From: Actinobacteria bacterium HGW-Actinobacteria-1
GTDB taxonomy: Bacteria; Actinomycetota; Coriobacteriia; Anaerosomatales; Anaerosomataceae
Reading direction: 5' to 3'
NCBI GenBank assembly: GCA_002841355.1
Contig: PHFB01000002.1
Location: 414,723 to 478,722 of the forward strand
DNA length: 64,000 nt
Numbering within the stretch: the first letter of the stretch is position 1; the number at the start of each line of letters is the position of its first letter. The position numbers and the translations under genes were made by a program. The notes under the pieces are model-generated. The model was not told the DNA's origin. It did no database searches and worked only from the letters and a program-made list of their open reading frames with translations. Shown here in pieces: positions 18,388 to 27,329 of the stretch.

Positions 18388-19281
18388 CTAGTTGGACCGG
18401 GGTTTCCCCCAGAAGCTGACGATAAGCCCACCCGGGCCGACGTGCGTGCCGATGATGATTCCGATGCGACCCTCGATCATTCCGCGAATGTCGATGCGCT
18501 CGGCCAGCATCTCCCGCAAAGCAGCAGCATCTTCCGGGCATTGCGCGTGGTCCACGACGATGGCCTGAGCCGCCGGGCCCTCGATCCGTTCGGCGGCTAT
18601 GTCCGCCAGTGCCACCAGCGCCCGGTGCCGTCCCCTGAGCTTCTTCAACGGGACGAGTCGACCCTCGGCATTCACGTGAAGCACCGGTTTGATGTCGAGC
18701 ATGGAGCCTGCAGCTCCGACTGCCGGTGACACCCTGCCTCCGCGCACGAGGTACTCGAAGGAGCCGACCGTGAAGATATGGTTGACGCGCTGGCGGTTGG
18801 CTTCAGCCCATGTGGCAACCGCTTCGGCTGACGCGCCAACAGCCAGTTGCCGAGCCATCTCCAGCACGAGCAGGCCTTGCCCCGCGGAGACCGACAAGGA
18901 ATCAACGACGAATACCTTGGCATCCGGCTTGTCCTCTAAGAACTTCTCACGGGCCAGGAGCGCGACGTCATAGGTGGCGCTCAATCCGGAGGAGATCGTG
19001 ACCAGCAGCGCCGTCTTGCCAAGGTCGTAAGCTCGCTGGAACATGGCCTCACAGTCGATTGGACGCGCTTGTGCGGTCGTCGAGCGGGCACCGGCCCGAA
19101 GCGCGTCGTAGAAGGCGTCATAGGAAAGCGTCTGCCCGAGATCGTCGAAGTGGTCTTCGCCGTTGAGTGTGTACGGGAAGAACAGGAGCTCCACGCCGGC
19201 GTCCTCGAGGACATCGGGGGGCAGGTCGCAACCCGAGTCTGTGATCAGTACCGTCTCGTGTGCCAAAGTCATTGCTCGCAC
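18388..19281 (-). CDS. DegV family fatty-acid-binding protein, copy A
   Basis: This 297-residue DegV/FakB-like protein has the family motifs ITDSGCDLP near residue 13, ISSGLSATY, VDSLSVSAGQG and the RGGRVSPA segment. DegV (FakB) proteins bind a single fatty acid and present it to fatty acid kinase FakA. FakA is not in this window. Start GTG 19281 has GAAGGAG upstream; ATG 19272 is an alternative. It is paralogous to the DegV at 25047-25922. It sits between patatin and ABC genes, which suggests fatty-acid capture after lipid hydrolysis. Confidence 0.9.
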   Translation of the reverse strand: MRAMTLAHETVLITDSGCDLPPDVLEDAGVELLFFPYTLNGEDHFDDLGQTLSYDAFYDALRAGARSTTAQARPIDCEAMFQRAYDLGKTALLVTISSGLSATYDVALLAREKFLEDKPDAKVFVVDSLSVSAGQGLLVLEMARQLAVGASAEAVATWAEANRQRVNHIFTVGSFEYLVRGGRVSPAVGAAGSMLDIKPVLHVNAEGRLVPLKKLRGRHRALVALADIAAERIEGPAAQAIVVDHAQCPEDAAALREMLAERIDIRGMIEGRIGIIIGTHVGPGGLIVSFWGKPRSN

Positions 19282-19306
19282 ACCCGGTCTCCTTCGAATG
19301 CCATGG

Positions 19307-20254
19307 TCAGCGCCCTTCTCGGTCTGCCAACGTGATCGGTCTTGCCGCTAGCAGACGCTCGATCTCCCCGACGGCAGCTTCAGCCGCCATCTCGCCAGCG
19401 GCGATGATGCGTTCTGCTTCGTGGAAGCTGTAGTACGCGGCTCCGTCGATCTGAGGGGCGATCACCAGGTCGGCCGCACCTAGCCGGCGTTCGGACAGTT
19501 CTCGCTGCATCAGGTCGACCGAGCCTGCAGCGAGCTGGTAGATCGAAGGCGAGCGCAGTCTGTCCATGATCGCTGTGAGAGCACGCGAGTACACAATCTC
19601 GGTGAAACCCTTTGTCTCGACCCTGCCGACCGCCGTCGACTCCCCATGCCTGTTGTTGGAGAAGATCGGGACCTTGCTTCTTGGGATGCCCAGGTTGGTG
19701 ACCGCGACCACGACGTCTGCTCCCATGTCCCTGACAACATCGACAGGAACTGAGTTGAGCACGCCCCCGTCCACGAGCAACCGGCCCTCGCGCTCCACCG
19801 GCGCGAAGATCACAGGTGTTGACAGACTGGCCCTGATCGCACGTGCGAGATCGCCTTCGCACAGCACGACTTCCCGCTCGCCGATCACGTCAACGGCCAC
19901 ACAAGAGAAGGGTGTCCTGGTATCGGCGAACGTCTTGCCGCCCACCACGTCGCGGATGAACTCCTCGACCCGCTCTCCGTTCACCAGCGCGGTGGTCGGA
20001 CGGGCGATGTCCGCCAGAGAGACGAGTCGCCTAATGTCCACGGACAGAGCGATCCGCTCCATCTCCTGAGGCGTCATGCCCGCCGCATAAGCACCACCGA
20101 TGACCGCGCCGATACTGGTTCCCGCGATCATGTCGATCGGAAAGCCTTCTCTGTCCAGCACCTTCAGCACACCGATGTGCGCGAGCCCTCGGGCGCTCCC
20201 GCTTCCAAGAGCCAGTCCAAGACGCCCTGCCTTCATTTCGCATGCACCATTCAT
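19307..20254 (-). CDS. patatin-like phospholipase, copy A
   Basis: This 315-residue patatin-family serine hydrolase has an oxyanion-hole motif LGSGSARGLAHIG, nucleophile Ser in AGTSIGA, and catalytic Asp in VDGGVLN. Patatins release fatty acids from glycerolipids. The start may be ATG 20254 or ATG 20236 (MKAGRLGL); the copy at 24.1 kb begins at the position of the latter. It belongs to the minus-strand TetR-PlsC-patatin-DegV-ABC series. Confidence 0.9.
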   Translation of the reverse strand: MNGACEMKAGRLGLALGSGSARGLAHIGVLKVLDREGFPIDMIAGTSIGAVIGGAYAAGMTPQEMERIALSVDIRRLVSLADIARPTTALVNGERVEEFIRDVVGGKTFADTRTPFSCVAVDVIGEREVVLCEGDLARAIRASLSTPVIFAPVEREGRLLVDGGVLNSVPVDVVRDMGADVVVAVTNLGIPRSKVPIFSNNRHGESTAVGRVETKGFTEIVYSRALTAIMDRLRSPSIYQLAAGSVDLMQRELSERRLGAADLVIAPQIDGAAYYSFHEAERIIAAGEMAAEAAVGEIERLLAARPITLADREGR

Positions 20255-20281
20255 GTTCGCAATCGGACTCGCGGAGACCGA

Positions 20282-20905
20282 TCAGGCCTCCTGCACTTCT
20301 GCCAATACGCGTCCAAGCGTCTGTGTCGCCTCCATCACCGCGTTCTTGGTGATCGATGTGACGGAGGCCAGTTCGGAAGCGCGAACGGGCTTGCCTGCGC
20401 GCACGGTGATGGGAGCGAGGGCAGGCCAGTATCTGCCGGGCGGAAGAACCGCCTTGGTGCCGGTGATGTGCAGTGGGAGTAGGGTCGCGTTGGCTTTGAG
20501 CGCCAAGTACGCCGCCCCTCCGAGAATCTCATTTCGGGCGAGTCCGCCCTCAGGGAACACCGCCATCGTTCCGCCGCGCTTCAGAACCTCGATTGCCGTC
20601 TTGAGACTGCCGAGATTACTGCGCTGCCTCTGCACCGGGAGTGCGCCCATCGCACGGAGGAAGGATCCGTAGACTGGCAGATCAAACAGGTAGGAGGACG
20701 ACAGGAAGGTGAGGCGCCGGTCGGGGAAGGCAGCGGCCACGACAAAACCATCGATGAAGCTATCGTGGTTGGCGACGATCACCAGGGGCTCGTCGGCGGG
20801 GATTCGATCGGCCGAGACTACCTTCAGACTGAAGATGCCCTTGAAGATCACTCTGAATACGAAGATCGCTGCCGGATACAGCACCCGCGTCCGCGTTCGA
20901 GCCAC
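20282..20905 (-). CDS. plsC: PlsC-like 1-acyl-glycerol-3-phosphate acyltransferase
   Basis: This protein of about 207 residues has the acyltransferase motif NHDSFID (NHxxxxD) and the second motif VFPEGGLAR (FPEG). PlsC-type enzymes add an acyl chain to lysophosphatidate. Start GTG 20905 lies eight bases after GGGAG; a GTG at 20944 also keeps the frame and overlaps the TetR gene. The patatin, DegV and acyltransferase together suggest a phospholipid deacylation-reacylation set. The second cassette at 23-26 kb lacks a PlsC. Confidence 0.88.
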   Translation of the reverse strand: MARTRTRVLYPAAIFVFRVIFKGIFSLKVVSADRIPADEPLVIVANHDSFIDGFVVAAAFPDRRLTFLSSSYLFDLPVYGSFLRAMGALPVQRQRSNLGSLKTAIEVLKRGGTMAVFPEGGLARNEILGGAAYLALKANATLLPLHITGTKAVLPPGRYWPALAPITVRAGKPVRASELASVTSITKNAVMEATQTLGRVLAEVQEA

Positions 20906-20934
20906 ATGTCGATCTCCCGTGCATGAGGAGCTGT

Positions 20935-21549
20935 CTACAGGCACCGTGAGGATCCTCCACCTAGTCCCAGGAGCGCCACGATCTGGCCCGACACGGTGTC
21001 CGGGTTCAGCGGCCTCCCCAAAAACGAGTGCCCCAGGACCAGGCCGTCCATCATCGCCGCCAGCATCGTCGCTACAAGGCGGCTGTCAGTCCCATCGGGA
21101 AGACGGCCCTGCCCAACAGCGCGCTCGACGACAGGCCCCAAGAGACTGACGAGTTCTTCCTTCGATGAGGCCACGAATCGGCGCAGCTCGGTTTCGGCAG
21201 GTGGCAACCTCACGACAAGCGCGTTGATGAGGTTCTTCTCGCGCATCCCGAACTCCAAATAGCCCTTCACCATCCGGTGGAGCTGCTCATCCAACGTCTC
21301 TCCAGCCTGCTCGACGCCGAGACGCGCACGCAGGTCTGATAGAACGTCGTCGAGCACGTTCAGGTAGATGTCGCTCTTGCCCGAGAAGTGGTAGTAGAGG
21401 GCGGCCTTGGTGATTCCGAGGCGCCCGGCGATGTCGCTCATGGAGACGCCCAGATAGCCGAAATCCGAGAAGAGACGTCGCGCGACGTTAAGAATCCGCC
21501 TCTTCGTGCCATGGAAGTTGTCGGACAGCTGGCTACTTGCTGCGTCCAT
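20935..21549 (-). CDS. TetR/AcrR family regulator, copy A
   Basis: This 204-residue protein has a TetR N-terminal helix-turn-helix (SMSDIAGRLGITKAALYYHFSGKSDIYL). ATG 21549 follows GAGGGAG; GTG 21570 is an alternative. It is closely similar to the regulator at 23451 over the DNA-binding region and the DGLVLGHSF segment. It precedes PlsC, patatin, DegV and ABC genes on the same strand, so it probably controls that operon and itself through the pseudo-palindrome just upstream. Confidence 0.88.
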   Translation of the reverse strand: MDAASSQLSDNFHGTKRRILNVARRLFSDFGYLGVSMSDIAGRLGITKAALYYHFSGKSDIYLNVLDDVLSDLRARLGVEQAGETLDEQLHRMVKGYLEFGMREKNLINALVVRLPPAETELRRFVASSKEELVSLLGPVVERAVGQGRLPDGTDSRLVATMLAAMMDGLVLGHSFLGRPLNPDTVSGQIVALLGLGGGSSRCL

Positions 21550-21592
21550 CAAGTCGACTCCCTCTCGCACGCCGCATACCTTGCGCTCTCAA

Positions 21593-21614
21593 ACTGACTG
21601 ACCGGTAAGTAAGC
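21593..21614. promoter_or_regulatory. imperfect TetR operator
   Basis: ACTGACTGACC (21593-21603) faces GGTAAGTAAGC (21604-21614), an inverted repeat with 8 of 11 positions matching. It lies 44 bases upstream of the tetR copy A start and shares the ACCGGT core with the perfect operator at 23411. Confidence 0.55.
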
Positions 21615-21741
21615 TCCATGTTGCTGCATCCTATGCATCCGGTCAAGCCCAGGGCGGGAGCAGCCCGAACGCGCTATTCCTTCGATATCCCATCGAGCCT
21701 GAACAAGAAGCTCACGCTCCCATGGGCGCCATCAGGCAGAC

Positions 21742-22323
21742 CGAGGACTCTCCGGCGTTCGGCTCGTGATCTCGGACTCACACGAGGGGCTGATTTCGGC
21801 GATTGAAGCCGTGCTCCCCGGCGCGGCCCGGCAGCGGTGCCGCACCCACTTCATGAGAAACGTGCTCTGCCGCATGCCGAACTCGGCACAGCCGTTCGTG
21901 GCCACCTTGGTGCGCACGGTCTTGGCGCAGCCGAGCGTCGACGAGGTGGCCGCCCAACTCGCACGCGTCATCGAACAGCTCGAGGAACGTTTCCCAAATG
22001 TCGCGACGATGCTCGAGGACGCGGCAGCCGACATCACGGCGTTCTCGACGTTCCCGACCGCGCACTGGCGCCAGATCTGGTCCAACAACTCCCAGGAGCG
22101 CTTGAACCGTGAGATCCGTAGGCGGAGCGACGTGGTCGGCATCTTCCCCAACCGCGAGAGCGTCATTCGGCTCGTCGGCTCCGTGTTCTCCGAGCAACAC
22201 GACGGGTGGCAGGTGAGCTGGCGCTACATGTCGATTGAATCGATCGAGAAGACCATGCAGCCGGTGCTCACCGTGGAAGACGGACTCGACCAGGAGGTGG
22301 TGCCCACGCTCATGGCCGGCTGA
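21742..22323 (+). pseudogene. IS256-family transposase, C-terminal remnant
   Basis: About 194 residues of an IS256/mutator transposase remain, beginning near GLSGVRLVISDSHEG and running through QRCRTHFMRN, WSNNSQERLNREIRRRSDVVGIFPN to the natural C-terminus. The first DDE aspartate region and the N-terminus are missing, and no full IS with terminal repeats was seen. It marks an old insertion-deletion between the two lipid cassettes. Confidence 0.85.
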
Positions 22324-22353
22324 GCAACAAGCTCGAGGTCGGAGCAGAGGGCT

Positions 22354-22490
22354 TCATACGCCACTTGACGGGACGTGGCCGCCATCGATGAGCATGGTCT
22401 GCCCACAGACGTGCGTGCTCTCTTCGTTCGTGAACCATGAGAACAGGTGGGCGACCTGCTCGGGCTTGAGGTAACAGTTGAGCGGCATCG
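22354..22490 (-). pseudogene. short-chain dehydrogenase C-terminal fragment
   Basis: The last roughly 45 residues of an SDR enzyme are readable on the minus strand (LKPEQVAHLF, then NEESTHVCGQTMLIDGG), which is the family C-terminus. The Rossmann fold and YxxxK site are absent. It abuts the IS256 remnant, so it is probably a deletion scar. Confidence 0.7.
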
Positions 22491-22578
22491 AGACCACCCG
22501 GTTATGCGCATCGACCATCCACGTCGGAGGGTCCGCATCAACTCGCTGCGACACCCACCTCGGGCGAGCAGCTCCGAC

Positions 22579-23322
22579 TCACTCGCTCAGCCCCAGCCGT
22601 CTCGCGAGAACCACGACCTGTCTGACCGTGCGAGCAGTTGTCATCTGCCGCAGCGCCGGCAACCGCATGGCTGCCCGCGACACCTCTCTCGCTTCCTGTA
22701 CGTAGCGGGCCACTGCAGTGGCCGGGGGGGTCGTGTGCCTCTTGGTTAGATGCACAAGCCCCGGCAATCGCACCACGAGGGTCGTATCTGAAGCGTGCTT
22801 CGTATGCAGGAAGGTCTCCACGCCGTAGCCAAGGTGCTCCATCTCGGCCAGCCACGGGAGCAGGCATTCACGGCGATAGGCGCGCTGACCCGTGAGGATG
22901 GCTGTGGGCGTCAATCGGCCGATCGCATCACTCCCGACCTTGCGAGTAGCGACCCCGAGCGTGACATCGGCGTGGCCTGCCTCGATCGGCTGTGTCAGGG
23001 CAAGCAGATGTCGCCGCTCTAGTCCCAAGAGATGAGCATCACAGAAGACCACGATGTCGCTCGTGGCCCGCCTGATGCCCGTCGCAAGCGCGGCGCCCTT
23101 TCCCCGATTGGCGGCGTGGACGATCACCGAGATCCGTCCTGAGTACTCGGAGAGAATCTCCGCGGTACGGTCGGAGGAGCCGTCATCGACGACGATGACC
23201 TCCTGCGCCGCTCCAGTGCGAAGTACCGACTCAATGGTCTGGGCGATGAAGCGCTCCTCGTTGTACGCCGCGATGACTACGCTCATCGAGTGTGCATCGT
23301 GCCCGATTTCTGATTGCGCCAC
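22579..23322 (-). CDS. family 2 glycosyltransferase
   Basis: This 247-residue GT-A fold transferase has SVVIAAYNEERFI, EVIVVDDGSSDRT and FCDAHLLGL, giving the usual DxD-like and nucleotide-sugar regions. GT2 enzymes move sugar from a nucleotide donor to lipid or polysaccharide. The C-terminus has no clear TM helices. GTG 23322 follows AAAGGAGGG. It is divergent from tetR copy B, and the palindrome between them could control both. Confidence 0.87.
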   Translation of the reverse strand: MAQSEIGHDAHSMSVVIAAYNEERFIAQTIESVLRTGAAQEVIVVDDGSSDRTAEILSEYSGRISVIVHAANRGKGAALATGIRRATSDIVVFCDAHLLGLERRHLLALTQPIEAGHADVTLGVATRKVGSDAIGRLTPTAILTGQRAYRRECLLPWLAEMEHLGYGVETFLHTKHASDTTLVVRLPGLVHLTKRHTTPPATAVARYVQEAREVSRAAMRLPALRQMTTARTVRQVVVLARRLGLSE

Positions 23323-23410
23323 GACATGCCCTCCTTTTGCCCAGACGGCCTCGCTGCGGTGTTGCCTGGAACCGGTGCTTGACCGGATTCGTCACACGAG
23401 AGTAGCATAC

Positions 23411-23428
23411 TTACCGACCGGTCGGTAA
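23411..23428. promoter_or_regulatory. perfect 18-bp TetR operator
   Basis: TTACCGACCGGTCGGTAA is its own reverse complement. It lies 22 bases before the tetR copy B start and 89 bases from the divergent glycosyltransferase start, where a TetR autoregulatory operator is expected. Confidence 0.75.
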
Positions 23429-23450
23429 CTGAACACGGAGGTGGTACTCA

Positions 23451-24062
23451 ATGACAGCCGAGGCCGAGCGCGGCGGAACCCTGCGAAACAGCCGGCAGCA
23501 GATCATCGACGCTGCTCGCAAGCTCTTCTCGGAGCGAAGCTACCTCGGCGTCTCGATGAGCGATATCGCCAAGCGTCTCGGCATGACCAAGGCAGCCTTG
23601 TACTACCACTTCACCGGCAAGAGCGAGCTGTACCTGGACGTCTTGCAGGAGGTCTTCGCGGAGCTGCGTTGTCGCCTCAGCAACGCCCTGATCGCCGAGA
23701 CTCATGCTCAGCAGCTACTGAACGTGGTGACAAGCTACCTGGAGTTCGGGATCGAGGAACACAACCTTCTCAATGTCCTGGCAACGAAACTCACGCCGTC
23801 CGACAAGGAGCTTCGTGAGTTCGTCGCGGTGTTCCGCTCCGAGATTGACAGCATCTTCCGGCCCGTGATCGCGGCGGTGTTCGGTACTGACGAGAGCCGA
23901 TCGGGTGTAGATGCCAAGCTCGCTACCACCATGCTCACCGCCATGATGGATGGTCTCGTCCTGGAGCACTCCTTCTTCCAGTCCGACCTCGACCCCTCAG
24001 GCGTGGCCACCCAGATCATCACCATCCTTGGGCTGGACCGTGAGCCGCATGCATACGCATAG
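23451..24062 (+). CDS. TetR/AcrR family regulator, copy B
   Basis: This 203-residue TetR protein has an N-terminal HTH (SMSDIAKRLGMTKAALYYHFTGKSELY). Its C-terminal segment AMMDGLVLEHSFF parallels copy A. ATG 23451 has GGAGG nine bases upstream. The gene leads a plus-strand series TetR-patatin-DegV-radical SAM-PadR. Autoregulation through the adjacent palindrome is inferred. Confidence 0.9.
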   Translation: MTAEAERGGTLRNSRQQIIDAARKLFSERSYLGVSMSDIAKRLGMTKAALYYHFTGKSELYLDVLQEVFAELRCRLSNALIAETHAQQLLNVVTSYLEFGIEEHNLLNVLATKLTPSDKELREFVAVFRSEIDSIFRPVIAAVFGTDESRSGVDAKLATTMLTAMMDGLVLEHSFFQSDLDPSGVATQIITILGLDREPHAYA

Positions 24063-24098
24063 GCGGTGCGCATTCATGTCGCGCGGATCGGAGTACTG

Positions 24099-25025
24099 AT
24101 GCACAAGCGCCTTGGTCTTGCGCTTGGAAGCGGCAGCGCACGCGGACTCGCTCATATCGGCGTTCTCAAGGTCTTCGAGAGAGAGGGTCTGCCGATTGAC
24201 GCGATTGCCGGAACAAGCATCGGCGCACTGATCGGCGGAGCATACGCGGTCGGCGTGACCCCGGCGGAGATGGAGCGCCTAGCGATCTCGGTCGACTTCA
24301 AGCACCTGGTCTCACTCGCGGACGTCGCTCGCCCGACGACTGCGCTCGTGAACGGGCGGCACGTCGAGGAGTTCATCCGAGACGTGGTGGACAGCCAAAC
24401 GTTCGCCGACGTCCGCATTCCCTTCTGCTGCATCGCTGCCGATGTGAGGGCCGAGCGCGAGGTCGTTCTTCGCAGCGGTGATCTTGCCACCGCCATCCGT
24501 GCGTCAGTGTCCACCCCGGTCATCTTCGCCCCCGTCGAGCGGGACGACAGACTGCTCGTCGATGGAGCGGTTCTCAACCCTGTCCCCGTTGACGCCGTCC
24601 GGGCGATGGGCGTGGATACTGTCGTTGCGGTCACCAACCTGGGCCTGCCGGCCGGCAGAGTGCCCAGTGTGTCCAACGACATGCAGGACCCATCCATCGC
24701 GACCGGTCACGCGTGCGACAGAGGGTTTGCGGACGTCGTGTACTCGCGGGTGTTCACGGGAGTGATGGACCGCTTGCGCTCGCCCTCCGTCTACCAATTG
24801 GCCTCTGGATCGATAGACCTCATGCAGCGTGGTCTATCCGAACAGCAGCTCTCCACCGCAGATCTCATCATCGCCCCACAGGTCGACGGGGCGGCCTACT
24901 ACAGCTTCTTCGAAGCCGACCGGATCATCCGGGCCGGTGTTGCGGCCGCCGAAGCAGCGCTTCCGCAGATCGAAGCCCTCCTCGAACACGCCGGCACCCG
25001 CGCCCCGGCACGCGGCCGAGCCTAA
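24099..25025 (+). CDS. patatin-like phospholipase, copy B
   Basis: This 308-residue paralogue of copy A carries LGSGSARGLAHIG at the N-terminus, Ser in AGTSIGA and Asp in VDGAVLN, all catalytic elements of patatins. ATG 24099 aligns with the internal start of copy A; a GTG at 24066 would add 11 residues. It lies between tetR and degV, repeating the order seen on the other strand. Confidence 0.9.
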   Translation: MHKRLGLALGSGSARGLAHIGVLKVFEREGLPIDAIAGTSIGALIGGAYAVGVTPAEMERLAISVDFKHLVSLADVARPTTALVNGRHVEEFIRDVVDSQTFADVRIPFCCIAADVRAEREVVLRSGDLATAIRASVSTPVIFAPVERDDRLLVDGAVLNPVPVDAVRAMGVDTVVAVTNLGLPAGRVPSVSNDMQDPSIATGHACDRGFADVVYSRVFTGVMDRLRSPSVYQLASGSIDLMQRGLSEQQLSTADLIIAPQVDGAAYYSFFEADRIIRAGVAAAEAALPQIEALLEHAGTRAPARGRA

Positions 25026-25046
25026 TGGATTGGCGGAGATGACACT

Positions 25047-25922
25047 TTGCAGCCTGTACAACTCATTACCGACTCAGGGTGCGATGTGCTTGGCGGAGGC
25101 TTCGACGGCACTGACGTGCGGGTCATCCCGCTCCCCTATTCGCTGGACGAGAGCGAGCGCATCGATGATCCACAGTACGCTCCGGCTCTCGATACCTTCT
25201 ACGACGCGATTCGACGCGGCGCCAGAGCCACGACCTCACAGGCCCGCGTGGCTGACTGTGCTCACGTTTTCAGAACCTGTGCCGACCTGAGCACACCGGC
25301 CGTCTACATCACGCTCTCCTCAGGATTGAGCGGGACATTCGAGGCCGCGTTGCACGCGCGAGAACTCGTCCTTGCGGAGCGACCAGGTGCAGAGATCTAC
25401 GTCGTTGACTCGCTCTGTGTCGCGACCGGACAAGCGCTCCTGGTCTCCGGGGCTGCGCGACACCTCGCAGACGGGTGCTCCGCGCAAGAGGCGGCCAGCT
25501 GGGCGGAGGACAACAAGCTCCGGGTGCAGCATCTGCTCACTGTCGACTCCCTCGAGCACCTCGTCAGAGGAGGAAGGATCGCGCCGGCCGCCGCCGTAGC
25601 AGGCTCCATCCTCGACGTGAAGCCGATCATCACGGTGTCCGCGGACGGAAAACTCGTCCCCATCAAGAAGACGCGCGGCCGCACACGCGCGCTCAGGACT
25701 ATGGCGGATCTGGCTCATGACGCGCTGGCCGGGCAGTACAAGCCACAGGCGTTCGTTGGACATGCTCGCTGCGAGAGCGACGCGTCATCGCTGCAAGGGT
25801 TCCTAGCCGAGGTCGCACCCGAGTGTCGCATCACCCCGACGCGAATCGGACTGGTCATCGGAGCACACACCGGCCCCAGCGCAGTCATGGCGGCCTATTG
25901 GGGCCACCACCGCATGAACTGA
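25047..25922 (+). CDS. DegV family fatty-acid-binding protein, copy B
   Basis: This 291-residue DegV/FakB-like protein has LITDSGCD at residue 6, LSSGLSGTFE, VDSLCVATGQA and RGGRIAPA. It begins at TTG 25047 with GGAG about ten bases upstream; no in-frame ATG or GTG fits better. It probably binds fatty acids released by the upstream patatin, as inferred from family and order. It is paralogous to the protein at 18388-19281. Confidence 0.88.
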   Translation: MQPVQLITDSGCDVLGGGFDGTDVRVIPLPYSLDESERIDDPQYAPALDTFYDAIRRGARATTSQARVADCAHVFRTCADLSTPAVYITLSSGLSGTFEAALHARELVLAERPGAEIYVVDSLCVATGQALLVSGAARHLADGCSAQEAASWAEDNKLRVQHLLTVDSLEHLVRGGRIAPAAAVAGSILDVKPIITVSADGKLVPIKKTRGRTRALRTMADLAHDALAGQYKPQAFVGHARCESDASSLQGFLAEVAPECRITPTRIGLVIGAHTGPSAVMAAYWGHHRMN

Positions 25923-25940
25923 CAATAGGAGGATTGACAC

Positions 25941-27329
25941 GTGAACGGACCAAGCGAGATCAAGCAGCATGTTGTCGATGCCACTGCGACAATGCTCACA
26001 TCTCAACTCACCGACTTTCTGCTTGCTGATCCTGAAAGACACCTGGCGCAAATCGCGGGCATCGCCAGCCATCTGGCCGCCACAGAGCAGGACAAACAGC
26101 GGGCTCGTGACCTGCAGAGGTACTTCACCAACGCGCGAGATCTCGATCCGCAGCCGATGCCGCTACAGATGCTCGACCGGGTGTCCGCGCTGACCTCGCC
26201 CCATTGCCGCGCACGACTCGTGACCAACTTCCTCAATTGGACGAGGGCTGGCGTGCCCAAGCGCAAGGCGTCCCTTCAGGAGATTGGCGCCTCCCCGATG
26301 GTGCTGCTCATCAGCCCGTCGATGCGATGCAACCTCAGTTGCACCGGATGCTACGCGTCTGAGTACAGTAGAGCCGACGATCTGCCCATGGACGTCATCG
26401 ACCGCGTGGTGCTGGAGGCGCAGGACATCGGCACCTACGCCATCACGATCCTCGGCGGAGAACCGTTCATCAGACCTGATCTGCTTGACCTGTTCGATCG
26501 ACACCCTCTGATGACATTCCAGGTGTTCACGAACGGAATACTCATCGATGATGTTCTTGCCGCGAGGCTTGCGAAGGCAGGCAATGTCCTCGTCTCCCTG
26601 AGCATCGACGGACCGGGAGGAGCGCATGACGAAAGGCGCGGCCCGGGAACGCTCGCCGGTGTCGAACGCGCAATGGCATCACTGAGGGCTCATGGCGTCC
26701 CGTTTGGCTTCTCCACCATGGTCACGCGCATCAACTGCCCCATCGTCATCGAAGACGAGTACATCGACTACCTGATGGATCAGGGATGCCTGTGGGGGTG
26801 GCATTTCCTGTACATGCCGGTCGGCGAGGAGCCCGACTTGGACTTGATGCCTACCCCCCAGCAAAGGGAGTACCTCCGAGTCCAGGGCGCTTCAAGGATT
26901 CGTCGAGAGAAGCCACTGTTCGTGATGGACTTCTGGAACGACGCACCTTATGTGGGAGGCTGCATCGCTGCCGGCAAGGAGTACTTGCACATCAACTCTC
27001 ACGGTGATGTCGAGCCGTGCATCTTCACCCACTTCGCTACCGATAACATCAAGGACAAGTCGCTCGCCGAGGTTCTCGCTTCGCCGTTCTTCAAAGGAAT
27101 CCGCGATCGCCAGCCGTACAGCGACAACTTGTTGAGGCCGTGCATGCTGATTGACAACACAGATGTTGTGCGGCAGGTGGTGGCAGACTGTGGCGCCTCT
27201 CCCACACACCGTGATGCCGACGATCTCCTCACGCTGATGGCCGACGATCTGGACGCGTACGCGTTGCACTACAAGGTGATTGCGGATGCCGCATGGTCGG
27301 GGCGCGAAGCGGCCGGCAGGTCGCAGTGA
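25941..27329 (+). CDS. radical SAM/SPASM-type protein
   Basis: This 462-residue protein has a radical SAM motif CNLSCTGC (CxxxCxxC) near residue 130 and a C-terminal cysteine-containing SPASM-like part (GGCIAAGKEYLHINSHGDVEPC region). The N-terminal 110 residues are helical and unassigned. RBS AGGAGG lies upstream. It follows degV by 18 bases and overlaps padR, so it belongs to the same operon. Such enzymes modify peptides, cofactors or lipids. No precursor peptide gene was seen here, so the substrate is open. Confidence 0.85.
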   Translation: MNGPSEIKQHVVDATATMLTSQLTDFLLADPERHLAQIAGIASHLAATEQDKQRARDLQRYFTNARDLDPQPMPLQMLDRVSALTSPHCRARLVTNFLNWTRAGVPKRKASLQEIGASPMVLLISPSMRCNLSCTGCYASEYSRADDLPMDVIDRVVLEAQDIGTYAITILGGEPFIRPDLLDLFDRHPLMTFQVFTNGILIDDVLAARLAKAGNVLVSLSIDGPGGAHDERRGPGTLAGVERAMASLRAHGVPFGFSTMVTRINCPIVIEDEYIDYLMDQGCLWGWHFLYMPVGEEPDLDLMPTPQQREYLRVQGASRIRREKPLFVMDFWNDAPYVGGCIAAGKEYLHINSHGDVEPCIFTHFATDNIKDKSLAEVLASPFFKGIRDRQPYSDNLLRPCMLIDNTDVVRQVVADCGASPTHRDADDLLTLMADDLDAYALHYKVIADAAWSGREAAGRSQ

